64,000 bases of DNA from Bufo bufo. Lineage: Eukaryota; Chordata; Amphibia; Anura; Bufonidae. The DNA lies in NCBI RefSeq assembly GCF_905171765.1, contig NC_053390.1, positions 217,722,820 through 217,786,819 on the forward strand. The letters are read 5' to 3'. The position numbers and the translations under genes are program-made. The notes beneath the pieces are model-generated. The model saw nothing but the letters and a program-made list of their open reading frames with translations. It searched no databases and was not told the origin of the DNA. Numbering within the stretch: position 1 is the first letter of the stretch; each line of letters begins with the position of its first letter. This document shows positions 10,966 to 22,871 of the stretch, one piece after another.

Positions 10966-11237
10966 AGGAGATTTTTGTATAACTTACCAGTAAAATCTCT
11001 TTCTCGCTCTTCATTGCAGGACACAGGAACCGTGGGTATAGCCATGTCCACTAGATAAAGCTGTTAGCTCCTCCCCTGGCAGCTATACCCCCTCTAGCCT
11101 AGAGAGAGAGCTTCAGTTTGTGTACAAGCAGTAGGAGAAGCAAGCCAATCGAGAAAAAACGTGGAACACCAACCATGCCAAAAACCCAACAAGGTTCTAA
11201 CCAGCAAGAGCCACAACTGTGGTTGAACAACAATACT

Positions 11238-11345
11238 GGGTGGGTGCTGTGTCCCCCAATGAAGAACGAGAAAGAGATTTTACTGGTATGTTATACAAAA
11301 ATCTCCTTTTCTTACCCATATTCATTGGGGGACACAGGAACCGTG
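11238..11345. repeat. DIRS-A internal complementary region
   Basis: The left half (CCCAATGAAGAACGAGAAAG and onward) is the reverse complement of the element's left end at about 10966-11030. The right half (TTCATTGGGGGACACAGGAA) is the reverse complement of its right end at about 16535-16572. This join of both termini inside the element is the hallmark used to make circular DIRS intermediates. Confidence 0.8.
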
Positions 11346-11415
11346 GGACATCCAAAAGCAGTCCACAGGGAGGGGAAAAAACCACACCCATGGAAGCAAG
11401 CGTCCCTGCAGGCAT

Positions 11416-12771
11416 CTAAGAAACTGCCGCCTGCAAGACCAAGTGGCCTAAGGCAGCGTCTGCCGATGCATAAGTATGCACCTGGTAAAATTTTGTGAAT
11501 GTATGTAAGGAGGACCAAGTAGCCGCGTTACACAACTGAGCAGCCGAAGCGCGATTCCTCAATGCCCAAGATGCACCCACCGCTCTGGTGGAGTGAGCTG
11601 TGACACCTAAGGGCGGAACCCTTACCCGGGCGCAGTAAGCCGCCCCAATTGCAGCCCGAATCCAACGTGCGATTGCCACATTGGAGGCCGCCAATCCCTT
11701 CCGAGGACCTTCCCGAAGGACAAAAAGGGAGTCCGTATGGCGGAAGGGAGCAGAGGCTGCTAAATAGATCTTCAGAGCTCTGACAACATCCAAATGGTGC
11801 AACTCCTTTTCCTTAGTGTATGAAGGAGAGGGACACAGTGAGGGAAGGACAATTTCCTTGTTGATATAAAAGTCGGTGACCACCTTCGGAAGAAAGGAAG
11901 GAACAGGCCAGAGAACCGCTTTATCCTTATGAAGAACCAAGAAGGGTTCTCGACAAGAGAGCACCGCCAACTCAGACACCCGTCTGATGGAAGTGATGGC
12001 TACAAGGAAAACTACCTTCCAGGAGAGGAGTCTGAGAGAAATCTCCCGCAGGGGCTCAAAGGAGGAAGCCTGGAGCGCTAAGAGGACTAAATTCAGGTCC
12101 CAAGGCGGTAAAGGAGGACGGTACCGAGGAACTGCATGTGCCACGGGGCACTGGAAAAAGATGGAAAGCGCCATGACCTGACCCTTCAAAGAGCTAAGGG
12201 CCAGACCAAGGTCCAACCCTGATTGAAGAAAGGACAGGACCGTGGTAAGAGAAAAATGAAAAGGAGGAATGTTTCGACTTTCACAGAAACCCAGGAAGGA
12301 CCTCCAGGTCCTGTAATAGATCCTGGATGAAGCAGGCTTCCTAGCCTTAATCATAGTGCGTATAACATCCGCCAAAAAACCTCTTAGCTTTAGAATGGCG
12401 GTTTCAAAGGCCACGCCGTCAAACGAAGAGACCTTAAATGCTGATAGAAGACAGGTCCCTGCGAAAGCAGGTCGTCTTTGAGTGGCAGTGACCAAGGAAC
12501 GTCTCCCAGAAGTTGAACAAGGTCGGCGTACCACGTGCGACGGGGCCAATCTGGGGCGACGAGGATCGTCTGAATGCCCTTTATCCTGATTTTCCGTAGA
12601 ACCCTGGGCAGGAGGGGGAAGGGGGGAAACACGTAAAGGAGGCAGAACCCCTGCCAGGGGGAGATCAGGGCGTTGACGCCGCAAGCTTCCGGATCCCTTG
12701 CGCGGGAGAGGAAGGTGGGAAGTTTCCGATTGAGCCTTGAGGCCATCAAGTCCACGTCTGGGCGACCCCAA
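11416..12771 (-). CDS. DIRS-A tyrosine recombinase (integrase)
   Basis: This is an open frame of 451 codons. The recombinase joins circular DIRS DNA to the genome without leaving a target duplication. The core-binding part is seen as ARIYYRTW-like text (SSRIYYRTWRSFLGFCESR). Catalytic-fold residues are the first Arg in SIRRVSELAVL, the H-x-x-R box in TAHSTRAVGASWA, and a Trp in AATWSSLHTF. The likely nucleophile is the Tyr of KFYQVH. The upstream half of the frame overlaps the end of the RT-RNase H gene (12390 onward) in another frame, so true translation probably starts inside the overlap. No stop interrupts the recombinase itself. Confidence 0.85.
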   Translation of the reverse strand: MGSPRRGLDGLKAQSETSHLPLPRKGSGSLRRQRPDLPLAGVLPPLRVSPLPPPAQGSTENQDKGHSDDPRRPRLAPSHVVRRPCSTSGRRSLVTATQRRPAFAGTCLLSAFKVSSFDGVAFETAILKLRGFLADVIRTMIKARKPASSRIYYRTWRSFLGFCESRNIPPFHFSLTTVLSFLQSGLDLGLALSSLKGQVMALSIFFQCPVAHAVPRYRPPLPPWDLNLVLLALQASSFEPLREISLRLLSWKVVFLVAITSIRRVSELAVLSCREPFLVLHKDKAVLWPVPSFLPKVVTDFYINKEIVLPSLCPSPSYTKEKELHHLDVVRALKIYLAASAPFRHTDSLFVLREGPRKGLAASNVAIARWIRAAIGAAYCARVRVPPLGVTAHSTRAVGASWALRNRASAAQLCNAATWSSLHTFTKFYQVHTYASADAALGHLVLQAAVS

Positions 12772-14196
12772 CGTAGACAGATCGCCTCAAATACCTCCGG
12801 GTGGAGGGACCACTCGCCCGGATCTATCGTGGTCCTGCTGAGGAAGTCCACAGTCCAGTTCTCCACACCCGGGATGTAGATCGCAGTAGGGTTGTCCGAC
12901 TGGACTCTGACGGGGCGACCCCTCGGGAGATGGGTCCAGTGCCGGAGGGATAGAAGAATCACCCTGAGCTCCAGGACATTGATCGGGAGCTTTGACTCCG
13001 ACCGAGACCATGTGCCTTGGACTGTCCTGGGAGAGAGCACTCCTCCCCAACCCAGCAGACTGGTATCGGTGGTAACAACAGTCCAGGAGATCGGAAGGAA
13101 AGACCTTCCCAGAACTGAAACCGACAGCCACCAACAAAGGGACGACCTCACCTGAGGAAAGAGGCGGATGGGATAGTCCAAGCTCTCTGAAGATTTGTCT
13201 CAGGACAGGATCGCTCTCTGGAACGTGTGAGAGTGGAACTGGGCAAAGGGAATCGCCTCTAAACAGGCGACCATGCAGAGTCGAATGGACAGAAGTCTGC
13301 AGTCGAGAAGAACCCTCACGGAGCGGTGCAAGGCCAGTCGCTTGTCCGGAGGAAGGCGAATCTGTGCCGCATCCGTGTCCAGAAGCATACCCAGAAAGAC
13401 CAATTGTCTCGAGGGGTCAGAGATGACTTCTGCTGGTTGACCAACCACCCGAAGCGAGCAAGGTCTACCAGTGTGATCCGTACACTGCTCGACGCCTGAG
13501 CAAAGGAGGGGGCCTTGATGAGGATGTCATCCAGATAAGGCATAAGGAAGATGCCTCTGGAATGGAGCAGGGCAAGAAGAGGGGCCAGGATTTTTGTGAA
13601 GACCCGAGGTGCAGTTGCCAGGCCGAACGGGAGGGCGACAAACTGGTAATGATAGTCTCAAACCTCAGGAAGCGCTGGTGACTCCACACGATGGGAACGT
13701 GGAGGTATGCGTCCTGGATATCTACGGCCGAAAGGAATTCCCCTTGCTCCAGAGAAGCAATTACGGAACGAAGGGATTCCATCCGAAACCGCTTAAGACG
13801 GAGGAACTGGTTTAGTAGTTTGAGGTCCAGGATTGGGCGCACCGAGCCCTCCTTTTTGGGGACCACAAAAAGGTTCGACTAGAACCCCTTGAGCCTTTCT
13901 GCTGGGGAAACAGGAGCGATGACTCCCCGATCCAGAAGGGACTGAATGGCCTGGGAGAAGGCGGCCGCCCACTTGGGGTCCCAAGGAAGACTGGATTGAA
14001 AAAACCTGTCATGGGGAAGAGGCAGGAACTCTATCACGTATCCCGAGGATACAATGGGCGGGGGCGCACCTTCAGGCTGAGGACTGCTTAGCCGCAGGAG
14101 GTCGAGCCACCTGAGGTCTGGGACGCCAGGAGAGCTGTGCCCGAAAGGACGGTTTCTTGCGTCGATCTTGAGAAGTAAACCCGCCTCCCCCAGCAC
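12390..14196 (-). pseudogene. DIRS-A RT, RNase H and methylase-like region (frameshifted)
   Basis: This is the polymerase gene of DIRS-A, spread over several frames. FVVPKKEGSVRPILDLK and SAVDIQDAYLHVPI are RT motifs (near 13700-13866). The catalytic box is PYLDDILI (near 13530). RNase H follows as TDTSLLGWGGVLS, INVLELRVILL, VQSDNPTAIY and HPEVFEAICLRWG. The C-terminal stretch (PDVDLMASRLNRK, LYVFPPFPLLPRVL, ILVAPDWPRRTW) matches the predicted adenine-methylase-like domain of DIRS proteins. Breaks occur near 13640, 13480 and 13190. The gene overlaps the recombinase frame at its 3' end. Confidence 0.83.
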
Positions 14197-14321
14197 AAGA
14201 GCTTGTCGTGGGGCGGAAACTAGCGAATTGACAAAAGGGGTTACTCATGTGGCAGGCCCTAACGTGAGAGGCCCGCTTGCCTCTAGGCTGTGGAAGATGG
14301 GAGCTCTTGCCACCCGTGGCC

Positions 14322-15568
14322 TCAGAAATAATTTAGTCCAGCAGAGAACCAAAAAGACAGGCGGCGGCAAAAGGAAAGTCTGACTAAAGAACGGTTGGAA
14401 GTTGCGTCTGCTGCCCACACCTTCAGCCAAAGCTCGCGGCGTAAGGTGACTGCAAGCGCCGAAGAGCACGCAATGAGGGCGCCAGTGTCCAGGGACGCCT
14501 CGCAGAGGAACTTCCCCGCCTGGATGATCAGCTGCGCCAAGGATTGGAGATCCTGACCAGGGACCTCGGATACCAAGTCCTGGTCCAGCTGGCTAGCCCA
14601 CTCAGAGATCGCCTTCGCCACCCAAGCGGAGGTGAACACGGGCCTAAGGGCTGACCCTATAGCAGCAAAGAGGGACTTCGTCAAGGATTCCATCCGACGA
14701 TCTTCAGCTGACTGAAGGCAGGATCCATTGTCTATAGGAATAGCTGTATTTTTGGCGAGCCGTGCCACTGGTGGGTCCACCTTAGGAGGGGATGCCCACG
14801 TGGAAACACAATCCACTGGAAAGGGATATAGGATGTCCAGTTTTTTTGGGGGCGGAAAAACGCATGTCTGGGTGATCCCAAGCCTTGGAAACCACAGCCG
14901 AAAAATCATTATGGCGAGGAAACACCTTTGAGGCCTGAATTGGACGGAAGAAGGATGCCTCCTGTTGGTCAGTGGGGGAGAGATTGTCCTGCACCCGGAA
15001 GGTGTCGCGGATGGCAGCAATGAGGCTATCCACAGTGGAGGCCAACTTAGAAGGCTGCTCCATATCCAAATCCGAATTCTCAACCTCACCTTTGGACAGC
15101 ACGTCCCCAGGAGAAGAAAAACCTGAGTGAGACCATACACTGGGTGGAGAGGGAGATGGATCAGAGGAAGAAACGTGGTCTACCCTGGGACGCTTTTGTG
15201 AATGCCGTGCGCTGACTGAATCACCAGGGGGAAGTGACCTAGGGTGGTCACCCGAGCAAGAAGCTCTGGAGAGTGCATCTGAGGGAGGTGCAGCCTGCGC
15301 TGGTGGTGGATTCTCAACCAAGCGACCCACTATAGATAGGGTGGATTGGGAGATTTAAGCAAGGCTTTCCACCGCCTGAGAGAGTGTTCTGGCCCAATCG
15401 GGTAACTCAGATGCCAGAGGGGGAGCAGCGGTATGGGCTGACATGCTTGGGCATCTGACCAGCAGTGCAGACAGAATCCTGTTGCCCGCAAGGGAATTTT
15501 GCCTGACATATAGCGCAGGCATAAAGGACAGCTATTGGCCACGGAAGAACCCCAGAGGGATCAGACAT
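14322..15568 (-). pseudogene. DIRS-A Gag-like ORF1 (frameshifted)
   Basis: This is the first gene of DIRS-A, presumably the capsid-like RNA-binding protein. The likely start is the ATG at 15566-15568 (MSDPSGVLPWPIAV). It is followed directly by a Cys cluster, CAICQAKFPCGQQDSVC. A Ser/Pro-rich middle part (15330-14782) is followed in another frame by LARLAK-like text (VARLAKNTAIPI), SLTKSLFAAIGSALRPVF and ISEWASQLDQDL. DIRS-B has the same order and Cys cluster. At least two frame changes are needed to read it, so it is broken. Confidence 0.7.
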
Positions 15569-16577
15569 GATGTATCCAGGAGATACTCTGAGGCTGGAGG
15601 GATACAGTGACCTGAGGAGAGGAGCAACAGTTCCAACCAGGACGAGGAGATGCCGTCCGAGAACGTCCGGAGAGATTTGCCTGAGAGCTGTGGCAGGAAG
15701 AGAAGGCCCCGCCCCCTCAGGTCCTGCATCCCCTCTCAGAGCCGATGCGATGCTCGCGCCATCCATTAACCCCCGCATTGCCGGAATAACCCTTGTGTAA
15801 GGGCAGCGCCAGAAAACAGGCTGCCGCCTGTTCATATGCAGAGGGAGAAGAATCGCCTCCTGCCCTAACTATCCGGAGTTGCGCTTCAACGCGCCCGCCG
15901 TCCGAGCGCCAATAGGCTCCGCCCACTCCCGACCCGATGCCTGTGTCTCAGCACAAGGCGCTCATGATAAAAAACCCGCCGGTCGTTCATGCTTATCTCC
16001 AGTCTCATGTCCTGGGCTATGAGCCACGGTGCCTCTTCCAGGTGATGCTTGTGTTGTGGGTGGAGGAGAACAGTACAGCCAGGGCGGGGAGTTGGGCATC
16101 TACTTATCTGTCCAGCCGCCATCTTCACCCTTCCTCTTCTTCCAGCAGGGTCACCCCTTCAGCTACTGGCATCGTAGTGGCAGGAAGCTGGAAGAGGGAC
16201 TTGGACGGGTGACCCTTCAGCTGGCGGGATGCAGGGGAGCGAGGCTGCCCTGGTCCACCTTGTCGTCTTGTGGGGGAGGAGGCAGCGCGGAAGACCAACG
16301 CTGGCGTGCTCCCCCGTGAGAACAGGGAGGCTAGGCCACCACTGTTTCCCACCTGGAAAAGGGGACAATTAAAAAGCTAAAATAAATCTTCAAGAGCTAC
16401 TCTGCAGAGCAGGGAGGTCTTGCCTCCTATTGACACTAGAAAAAACTGAAGCTCTCTCTCCAGGCTGGAGGGGTATAGCTGCCAGGGGAGGAGCTAACAG
16501 CTTTTAATAGTGTCAATACCTCCTAGAGGACATAGCTATACCCACGGTTCCTGTGTAACACAATGAATATCGGCGAG

Positions 16578-17415
16578 AAATATGGCACAACAGTGACATT
16601 GCCAAGAACTGGACGTCCCTTCAAAATTGAAAAGACGAAAAGAAAACTGGTCTGGGAGGCTACCAACAGCAACATTAAAGGAGCTGCAGGAATATCTGGC
16701 AGGTACTGGCTGTGTGGTACATGTGACAACAATCTCCCGTATTCTTCATATGTCCAGGCTATGGGGTAGAGTAGCAAGACGAAAGCCCTTTCTTACGAAG
16801 AAAAACATCCAAGCCAGGCTACATTTTGCAAAAACACATCTGAAGTCTCCCAAAAGCATGTGGGAAAAGGTGTTATGGTCTGATGAAACCAAGGTTGAAC
16901 TTTTTGGCCATAATTCCAAAAGATATGTTTGGCGCAAAAACAACACTGCACATCACCAAAAGAACACCATACCCACAGTGAAGCATTGTGGTGGCAGCAT
17001 CATGCTTTGGGGCTGTTTTTCTTCAGCTGGAACTGGGGCCTTAGTTAAGCTAGAGGGAATTATGAACAGTTCCAAATACCAGTTAATATTGGCACAAAAC
17101 CTTCAGGCTTCTGCTAGAAAGCTGAACATGAAGAGGAACTTCATCTTTCAGCATGACAACGACCCAAAGCATACATCCAAATCAACAAAGGAATGGCTTC
17201 CCCAGAAGAAGATTAAAGTTTTGGAATGGCCCAGCCGGAGCCCAGACCTGAATCCGTTTGAAAATCTGTGGGGTAATCTGAAGAGGGCTGTGCACAGGAG
17301 ATGTCCTTGCAATCTGACAGATTTGGAGTGTTTTTTTGCAAAGAAGAGTGGGTAAATCTTGCCAAGTCAAAATGTGCCATGCTGATAGACTCATACCCAA
17401 AAGGAGTGCTGTAAT
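16578..17415 (+). pseudogene. Tc1-A transposase, catalytic part
   Basis: This continues the Tc1-A transposase after DIRS-A. Visible parts are YGTTVTLPRTGRPFKIEK and the catalytic DDE residues: first Asp in LWSDETKVELFG, second Asp in [11 protein letters not shown], and Glu in SPDLNPFENLWGNLK (DD34E spacing typical of Tc1). The frame shifts once near 16640-16690 and again near 17330, where a T run precedes the last residues. With the DIRS-A insertion and these shifts it is a pseudogene. Confidence 0.87.
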
Positions 17416-17464
17416 AAAATCAAAAGGTGCTTCAACAAAGTATTAGTTTAAGGGTGTGCACACT

Positions 17465-18229
17465 CAATGCTGGTAGCTGCAGCCTCTGTCACGGAGGTTA
17501 GCAGCTGGTTTGATTGTTTGACCTTCTACCCACATTTTTTTTGCTCCTGACGAGCCAAATATGGCGGAACGCGTCGAGCTATCAGTGGGGGCAAACCAAT
17601 GTATTTAAATTATGCTTGACTTGCGTTCACACAACAGAAATGGTCTGTGTCAATCCAGTCCCCTGTAGTATGTGAACAGGTGCACTCAAGCTTTTCGCTT
17701 ACACCCAGTTAGTCAGTGTCCCTTGATTCGTGCTCACAGGGCCAGCATCAGGCATCTGGTTCATACACCTGAACAGGTGTTCTATGTTTATGCGGCTTGC
17801 CCTAGTGAGTAGATGTTTATCAATGGATTAGTCTGTTAATTTAGTCCAGGGCCATCTAGACTGGGTGATTGAGCTGAGCACCTTGTCCGTGCCTCGGTGC
17901 ACACACCTGGTTGTGAACAGATAACTATAGCCTGGTTGTCGTGGTTCTGCAACCTCTGTAGTGCACCTTAAGTGGATTTCCCAGTGACTGTATCCACACC
18001 TGAGCGGTACCGCAGACCGTGGTTCTCCACGTAATACCTCGGTCTGTTTCAGGGTCCGTGGATAGATCTTGGTCACTTGGAATTTTATATATTTAGTAGG
18101 TTACTTTTCCTCACACATTTTTGTATATTTAATAAAGTATTAGTTTTATCTAATCCCCATAGCGTTCCTATCTACAGTGATTTAATTTTTGATGGTGGAA
18201 CGCATACCACTATTAGCTTGTCAGTGATT
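17465..18229. mobile_element. 765-bp insertion with a hammerhead-like motif
   Basis: This segment is flanked by the 10-bp repeat TGTGCACACT (17455-17464 and 18230-18239) and interrupts the right part of Tc1-A. The same site on the opposite Tc1 arm (near 10637) is uninterrupted. No protein is recognised. Near its left end is a minimal hammerhead-like sequence of the kind found in PLE repeats, so it is probably a PLE-derived or related non-coding retroelement. Confidence 0.6.
17543..17580 (+). ncRNA. Minimal hammerhead-ribozyme-like motif
   Basis: In order: GCTC (17543-17546), core CTGACGA (17547-17553), stem II GCC/GGC around AAATAT, GGAAC (17566-17570), GCGTC (17571-17575) and GAGC (17576-17579). 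GCTC and GAGC can pair as stem I, and GTC is a normal hammerhead cleavage triplet. The only core departure is GGAA where GAAA is expected. The layout, with a very short stem III, matches hammerheads known from Penelope-like elements. Confidence 0.55.
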
Positions 18230-18656
18230 TGTGCACACTTAAGCAAGCATATTTTATTTTTATATTTTTTCTTCCCTCTACCTAAAAGATTTCAGTTTGT
18301 TTTTCAATTGAGTGGTACAGTTTATAGGTCACATTAAAGGTGGAAAAAGTTCTGAAATTATTTATCTTTGTCTCATTTTTTTACATCACAGAAACCTGAC
18401 ATTTCAACAGGGGTGTGTAGACTTTTTTTTAGTTTCAAAAATCATTTATTTGGTTTTTGAGAAATTTAAACAAAAAAAAGACATACAAAACAAAATCTTT
18501 TAAATAAAGTACAGAAACAATAATTAATGTTTAAGGCATATACATGTTTGTTCAAGATTCGATATATTCATCGCAGATGAAGTTCTATCAGGCCCTATTG
18601 AGGGCATCATGTAACAGATAAAGGTCCATACATTGAGTAATGTTTGACACGGGGGT

Positions 18657-21600
18657 TTATAAAGAAATACTATAGCGTATATCTGGGGCATAGGAGGAGG
18701 ACAGCCAAGGCTCCCAAACCCTTTCAAATGAACAGAATGTATCAGTACGTATGGCAGATAATTTTTCACCTTGAAGAATTTTGTTAATCCTATCAAGGAC
18801 CATCTGGAAGCAAAGTACATCAGTACGCCACTTAAAGGCTATGTGGATCCTGGTGGCCATCAATATGTGTTGGGAAAGTTTAAACTTGGCGAATGTCAGC
18901 CAATGTGGTTTATCGCCCAATAAGCATAAGGGAAGTGATGTAGGGTAATTACATTGTAAAACTGTAGACAATAGTGCAGTTGTTTGGGCCCATAGCCTTC
19001 TAACAATTGGGCAAGTCCACCAAATGTGGATCATAGACCCCTCTTCTTCACAACCTCTAAAGCAATTTGGGGAAACCTCTGGGTACATACGATTGAGTCT
19101 AGTAGGAACCATATAGGTTCTGTGGAGTATTTTAATTGAGGTTTCAGCTAGTGTAACCTGCCATGATCCTTTTGTAAGGGTCTGCGATCTCTGATACCAT
19201 TTGGGGAACGAGGATTCCAGTTGCATGTCCTCCTCCCAGGCCTTCATGTAAGGTAATTTAACCTCATCGGGTTTTTGACAGAGTAAGCCATAGATACGAG
19301 ATAATAGCCCCTGCCTATAAAGGGAATATGTGACTGATCTTTCAAATGGGGAGAATGAAATATTCCTATCCGCTATTTGCAATGACTTCAAGAAGGAGAA
19401 TACTTGGTTCAAACGCAAATTCTCTTCGGGTGGAGGGGAGTGCATCTCCTTGAAGCTGTCAATTGTTAACAATTTACCTCTAGATAAGAATTTATGAAGT
19501 ATACATAATTGATTGCTCATCCACCATGAAAAGTTGCGATGTTGGAGACCCGGGGTGAACTGCGGGTTCCCTAGTAAGTGAGCTAGAGGGGTGGGTTTGG
19601 ATTGAAGATTACTCTTGAATCTAACCGATCTCCACAGGAGTAATGAGTAGTATGTTAATGGTGAAGTAGACTTAATAGTACGCGGGATACTACCAACATT
19701 CCAGATCAAAGCTCTCCAGGAATATGGAGAGAGACTAGAGGCCTCCATTTCAATCCACAGGGGATGTAGTTTTGGATCTAGGTGGGTTAAGAACATTTGT
19801 GCTAGTCTGGCTGCTTTAACTTCAACATATCTGGGACAGAAAGCCCCCCGACTGACTTGTGCCTACACATAATTGATTTGGCAATTCGAGGACGTTTATT
19901 CGCCCATATAAACCTAAGCACGTCTCCCTGAAGGGATCTCAGGTCCGATAGTGGGATGGGTACTGGGAGAGCTCTAAATAAGTACAATAACCTTGGAAGC
20001 GTAACCATCCTAATTATGTTAATCCTCCCCACCCATGATACTGGAAGTTTCTGCCATGACGCTAGATCCTGGCGAATCTTACGATACATTGGTAGATAAT
20101 TTATTTTATATGTTTCTTCTAGTGAGCTCGGTATCGAGACCCCCAGGTAGGAGACGTGCCTTGGTCTGCACTGAAAAGGGAATTTTTGTAAAAGTAAGGT
20201 TTTTGTTGTTTCTGGTGTATTACAAAGCATTAGTTCAGATTTGGTGTGGTTTATTGTTAGGCCCGATGCTTTGGAAAAAGAGTCAAGCAGTTTTAGTAGT
20301 GAAGGGAAGGAAATAATAGGGTTAGTAATTGATAACATTAAGTCATCAGCGAACAGACTCAACTTGTGTTCAGTGGCCCCAATCGAGAAGCCTGTAATGT
20401 CTTTGTGTGCTCTGATACGGGCCGCTAAGGGTTCGATGGCCAAGGCAAAAAGTGCTGGGGATAGGGGACAACCTTGACGCGTTCCCCTCCCTATATGAAT
20501 GGGTTGGGATAGAGTGGTCGGGAGTTTGAGATTGGCTTTAGGGTTGGAGTAGAGAGCTTGGATAGCCCTAAGAAAGGGTCCCCTAACACCTATTACTGTA
20601 AGGACCTTATACAAGTATGGCCAGGTAACTGTGTCAAAGGCCTTTTCAATATCCAGTGCCAGGAGCGCAAGCGGGATCTTTTGCTTCTGAGATGAGTGTA
20701 TTATGTTCAATATTTTTCTTATGTTGTCAGGGGCTTCCCTTCCAGGGATGAATCCCACTTGGTCTCTATGTATGAGGTCTGGAATGGACCTGTTAAGTCT
20801 GTTAGCTAATATTGATGTAAAGAGCTTGTTGTCAATATTCAGTAGAGAAATTGGTCTGAAGTTAGTTGTGAGCAAAGGGTCCTTATTAGGCTTGGGGATG
20901 ACCGTAATGGACGCTTTAAGAAACTCTTCCGGGGGTGAGGCTCCCTGCATAAGCTGGTTGCATATGTTAGTAATGTGAGGGATAAGTAGTGGAGCCAATT
21001 TTTTATAATAAAGAGCAGTATACCCGTCGGGGCCTGGGGCTTTTCCAAGTTTAAGGGACTTAATGGCAAATGTCACCTCGTCTGTCGAAATTGGCTTGCT
21101 TAATTCAGACTGCGCCTCTGGGGATAGAATAGGTAGTCTAGTTGATGACATAAATTCATCTATCTGAGGAACAGTATCCCCCCCTGGTGGAGTATAGAGA
21201 AGCTCATAATATTTATGGAAAGTTTTATAAATAATATCTGGGTGGGAAGTGACATGGTCAGGCCTAGTACGGATCTGAAAAACCTGGTTAGTTTTTTGTC
21301 TCGCTTTTAGTTGACTGGCAAGTAGTCTGTCAGGCTTGTTAGCGTACCTATAATAAAAAGAACTTGTCCAGCGGAGGGCTTTCTCAGTATTATTAGTAAG
21401 TATCATATTTAGCTGCTGTTTCACATCTTTAATGGCTTTTAGGAGGTATAAAGATGGGTTCTTTTGGTGTGCCCATACAAGTCTATTAAGTTTAAACTCC
21501 AGATTAGTTTGAGTCTGTGTACGTTCTTTTTTACGTCTGGATGCTATACTGATCAACTTACCCCTCATAAAAGCTTTATGTGTAAGCCAAAGATTCATGG

Positions 21601-22441
21601 GGTCCATATCAGGGGTAGCATTGTCCGCAAAGAAGTGGGAAACATCCTCTTGCAATTGGGAAAGAATTGTAGGTTGTGTCAAAATGGATTCATTGAGTCT
21701 CCATACTGCTCTGGTAAAGTTTTGGTGGGATGCTGAGAAAGCTGTAAGGACCATATCGTGGTCTGACCAGGGTGATACAATATGCCTGGAATAAGATAGG
21801 TTAGGGAGACTGGATGAAGAGGCAAGGATCAAGTCAATACGGGAGTATACCTGATGAGCAGGGGAGTAATATGTATAGCTCCTTTGAGAGCCGTTATGTT
21901 CCCTCCATGTGTCGGCCAAAGAAAGGGATTGCAGGAGTTGGTTTATTCTGCCGGATAAAGTTTTAGAGCGTGGAATAGGTTGCGGGACTGAACGGTCTAA
22001 AGTAGGGTGAATGGTAATATTAAAATCACCGCACCAAATTATTTTATGGTAGGAAAGGGATTCAACTATTTTACTTACTTCCTCTAGGAATGAAATGGGT
22101 CTAACATTAGGGGCGTAAGTATTAACCATACATACAGTTTCTTCTCTGTATATCCCCATTAAGATAACAAACCTTCCCTCCAGGTCAATATTGGTATAGG
22201 TAACAGTCATGGGGAAGGAATTTCTCAAAAGTATTACCGTACCCCTGCTTTTAGAGAGGTAAGTGGACAAGTAATATCTTGAGTACTGAGCATGAAGATA
22301 TTTAGGGTGGGAGGTGTGTGAGAAATGGGTCTCCTGAAGGCAGATGACATCCGGCGCGTGTTTAAGATATGAAGAAAATGCGGTTTTCCTCTTCCTAGGA
22401 GAATTAAATCCCCTAACGTTATGGGTTAATATTTTATACAT
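18657..22441 (-). pseudogene. L1-C ORF2: endonuclease-RT, one frameshift
   Basis: The frame 22441-19802 (879 codons) starts at ATG with MYKILTHNVRG. It carries the APE endonuclease (NVRG, LQETHF, WCGDFNIT, SRIDLIL, SDHDMV) and RT (LALDIEKAFDTV, GTRQGCPLSPALFAL, catalytic LFADDLMLS). It ends prematurely at 19802. The C-terminal 379 codons continue in another frame (to 18657), with the zinc-binding-like CFRGCEEEGSMIHIWWTC. The shift lies near 19835, in the text after GGLSVPD, and looks like a single-base change. Otherwise all L1 ORF2 domains are intact. Confidence 0.9.
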
Positions 22442-22871
22442 CTTGAAAGGTTAGAGGAGAAGCCTGAACGCGCCATACCTCATCCGCCTCCAGCCACACC
22501 GCCCCCCCAGCTGTCCGAACAACAACATCCGCCATAGTCATGTACATATGCAATGCCTCAAAATGGTGAACAACATAAAAATGGGTATAAAACAACAAAA
22601 AATAACATAAAGGGCTTTGGGGCCCATAACTTACAACCTGTTTGGTTGGTAGATGCGGTAGGGGAAACAGCCAAACTTTGGTCTGCCTCATCCCTCCACA
22701 TAAACACATGGTTAAGGTCAACATGAAAGTCCACATGCCGATACCCTATGAGAAAAAAGGTTAGCCTAAACTGTATTAACTTAACAGATGTCGATAGACA
22801 AATAAGAAAACGGATCCAAGTGGATCTAGAGTCCTCATCAGTGTGCTAGGTATGAGGAGAAGATATGAAAA

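Larger units (their letters stand above)
10966..16577 (-). mobile_element. DIRS-A: complete DIRS-type tyrosine-recombinase retrotransposon
   Basis: This is a 5.6-kb element inserted in the Tc1-A transposase without an obvious target duplication, as expected for DIRS. Genes run on the minus strand in the order Gag, RT-RNase H-methylase-like, tyrosine recombinase. Inverted terminal repeats are seen at about 10980-11130 and 16440-16570. For example, AGCTGTTAGCTCCTCCCCTG near 11060 is the inverse of text near 16480-16500. An internal complementary region (11238-11345) copies both termini. Gag and RT carry frameshifts, so this copy is probably dead. Confidence 0.88.

Noticed and set aside
13609..16368. 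Several plus-strand frames of 60-100 residues across DIRS-A
   Set aside because: They are shadows of the minus-strand Gag, RT and recombinase genes or lie in the terminal repeats.
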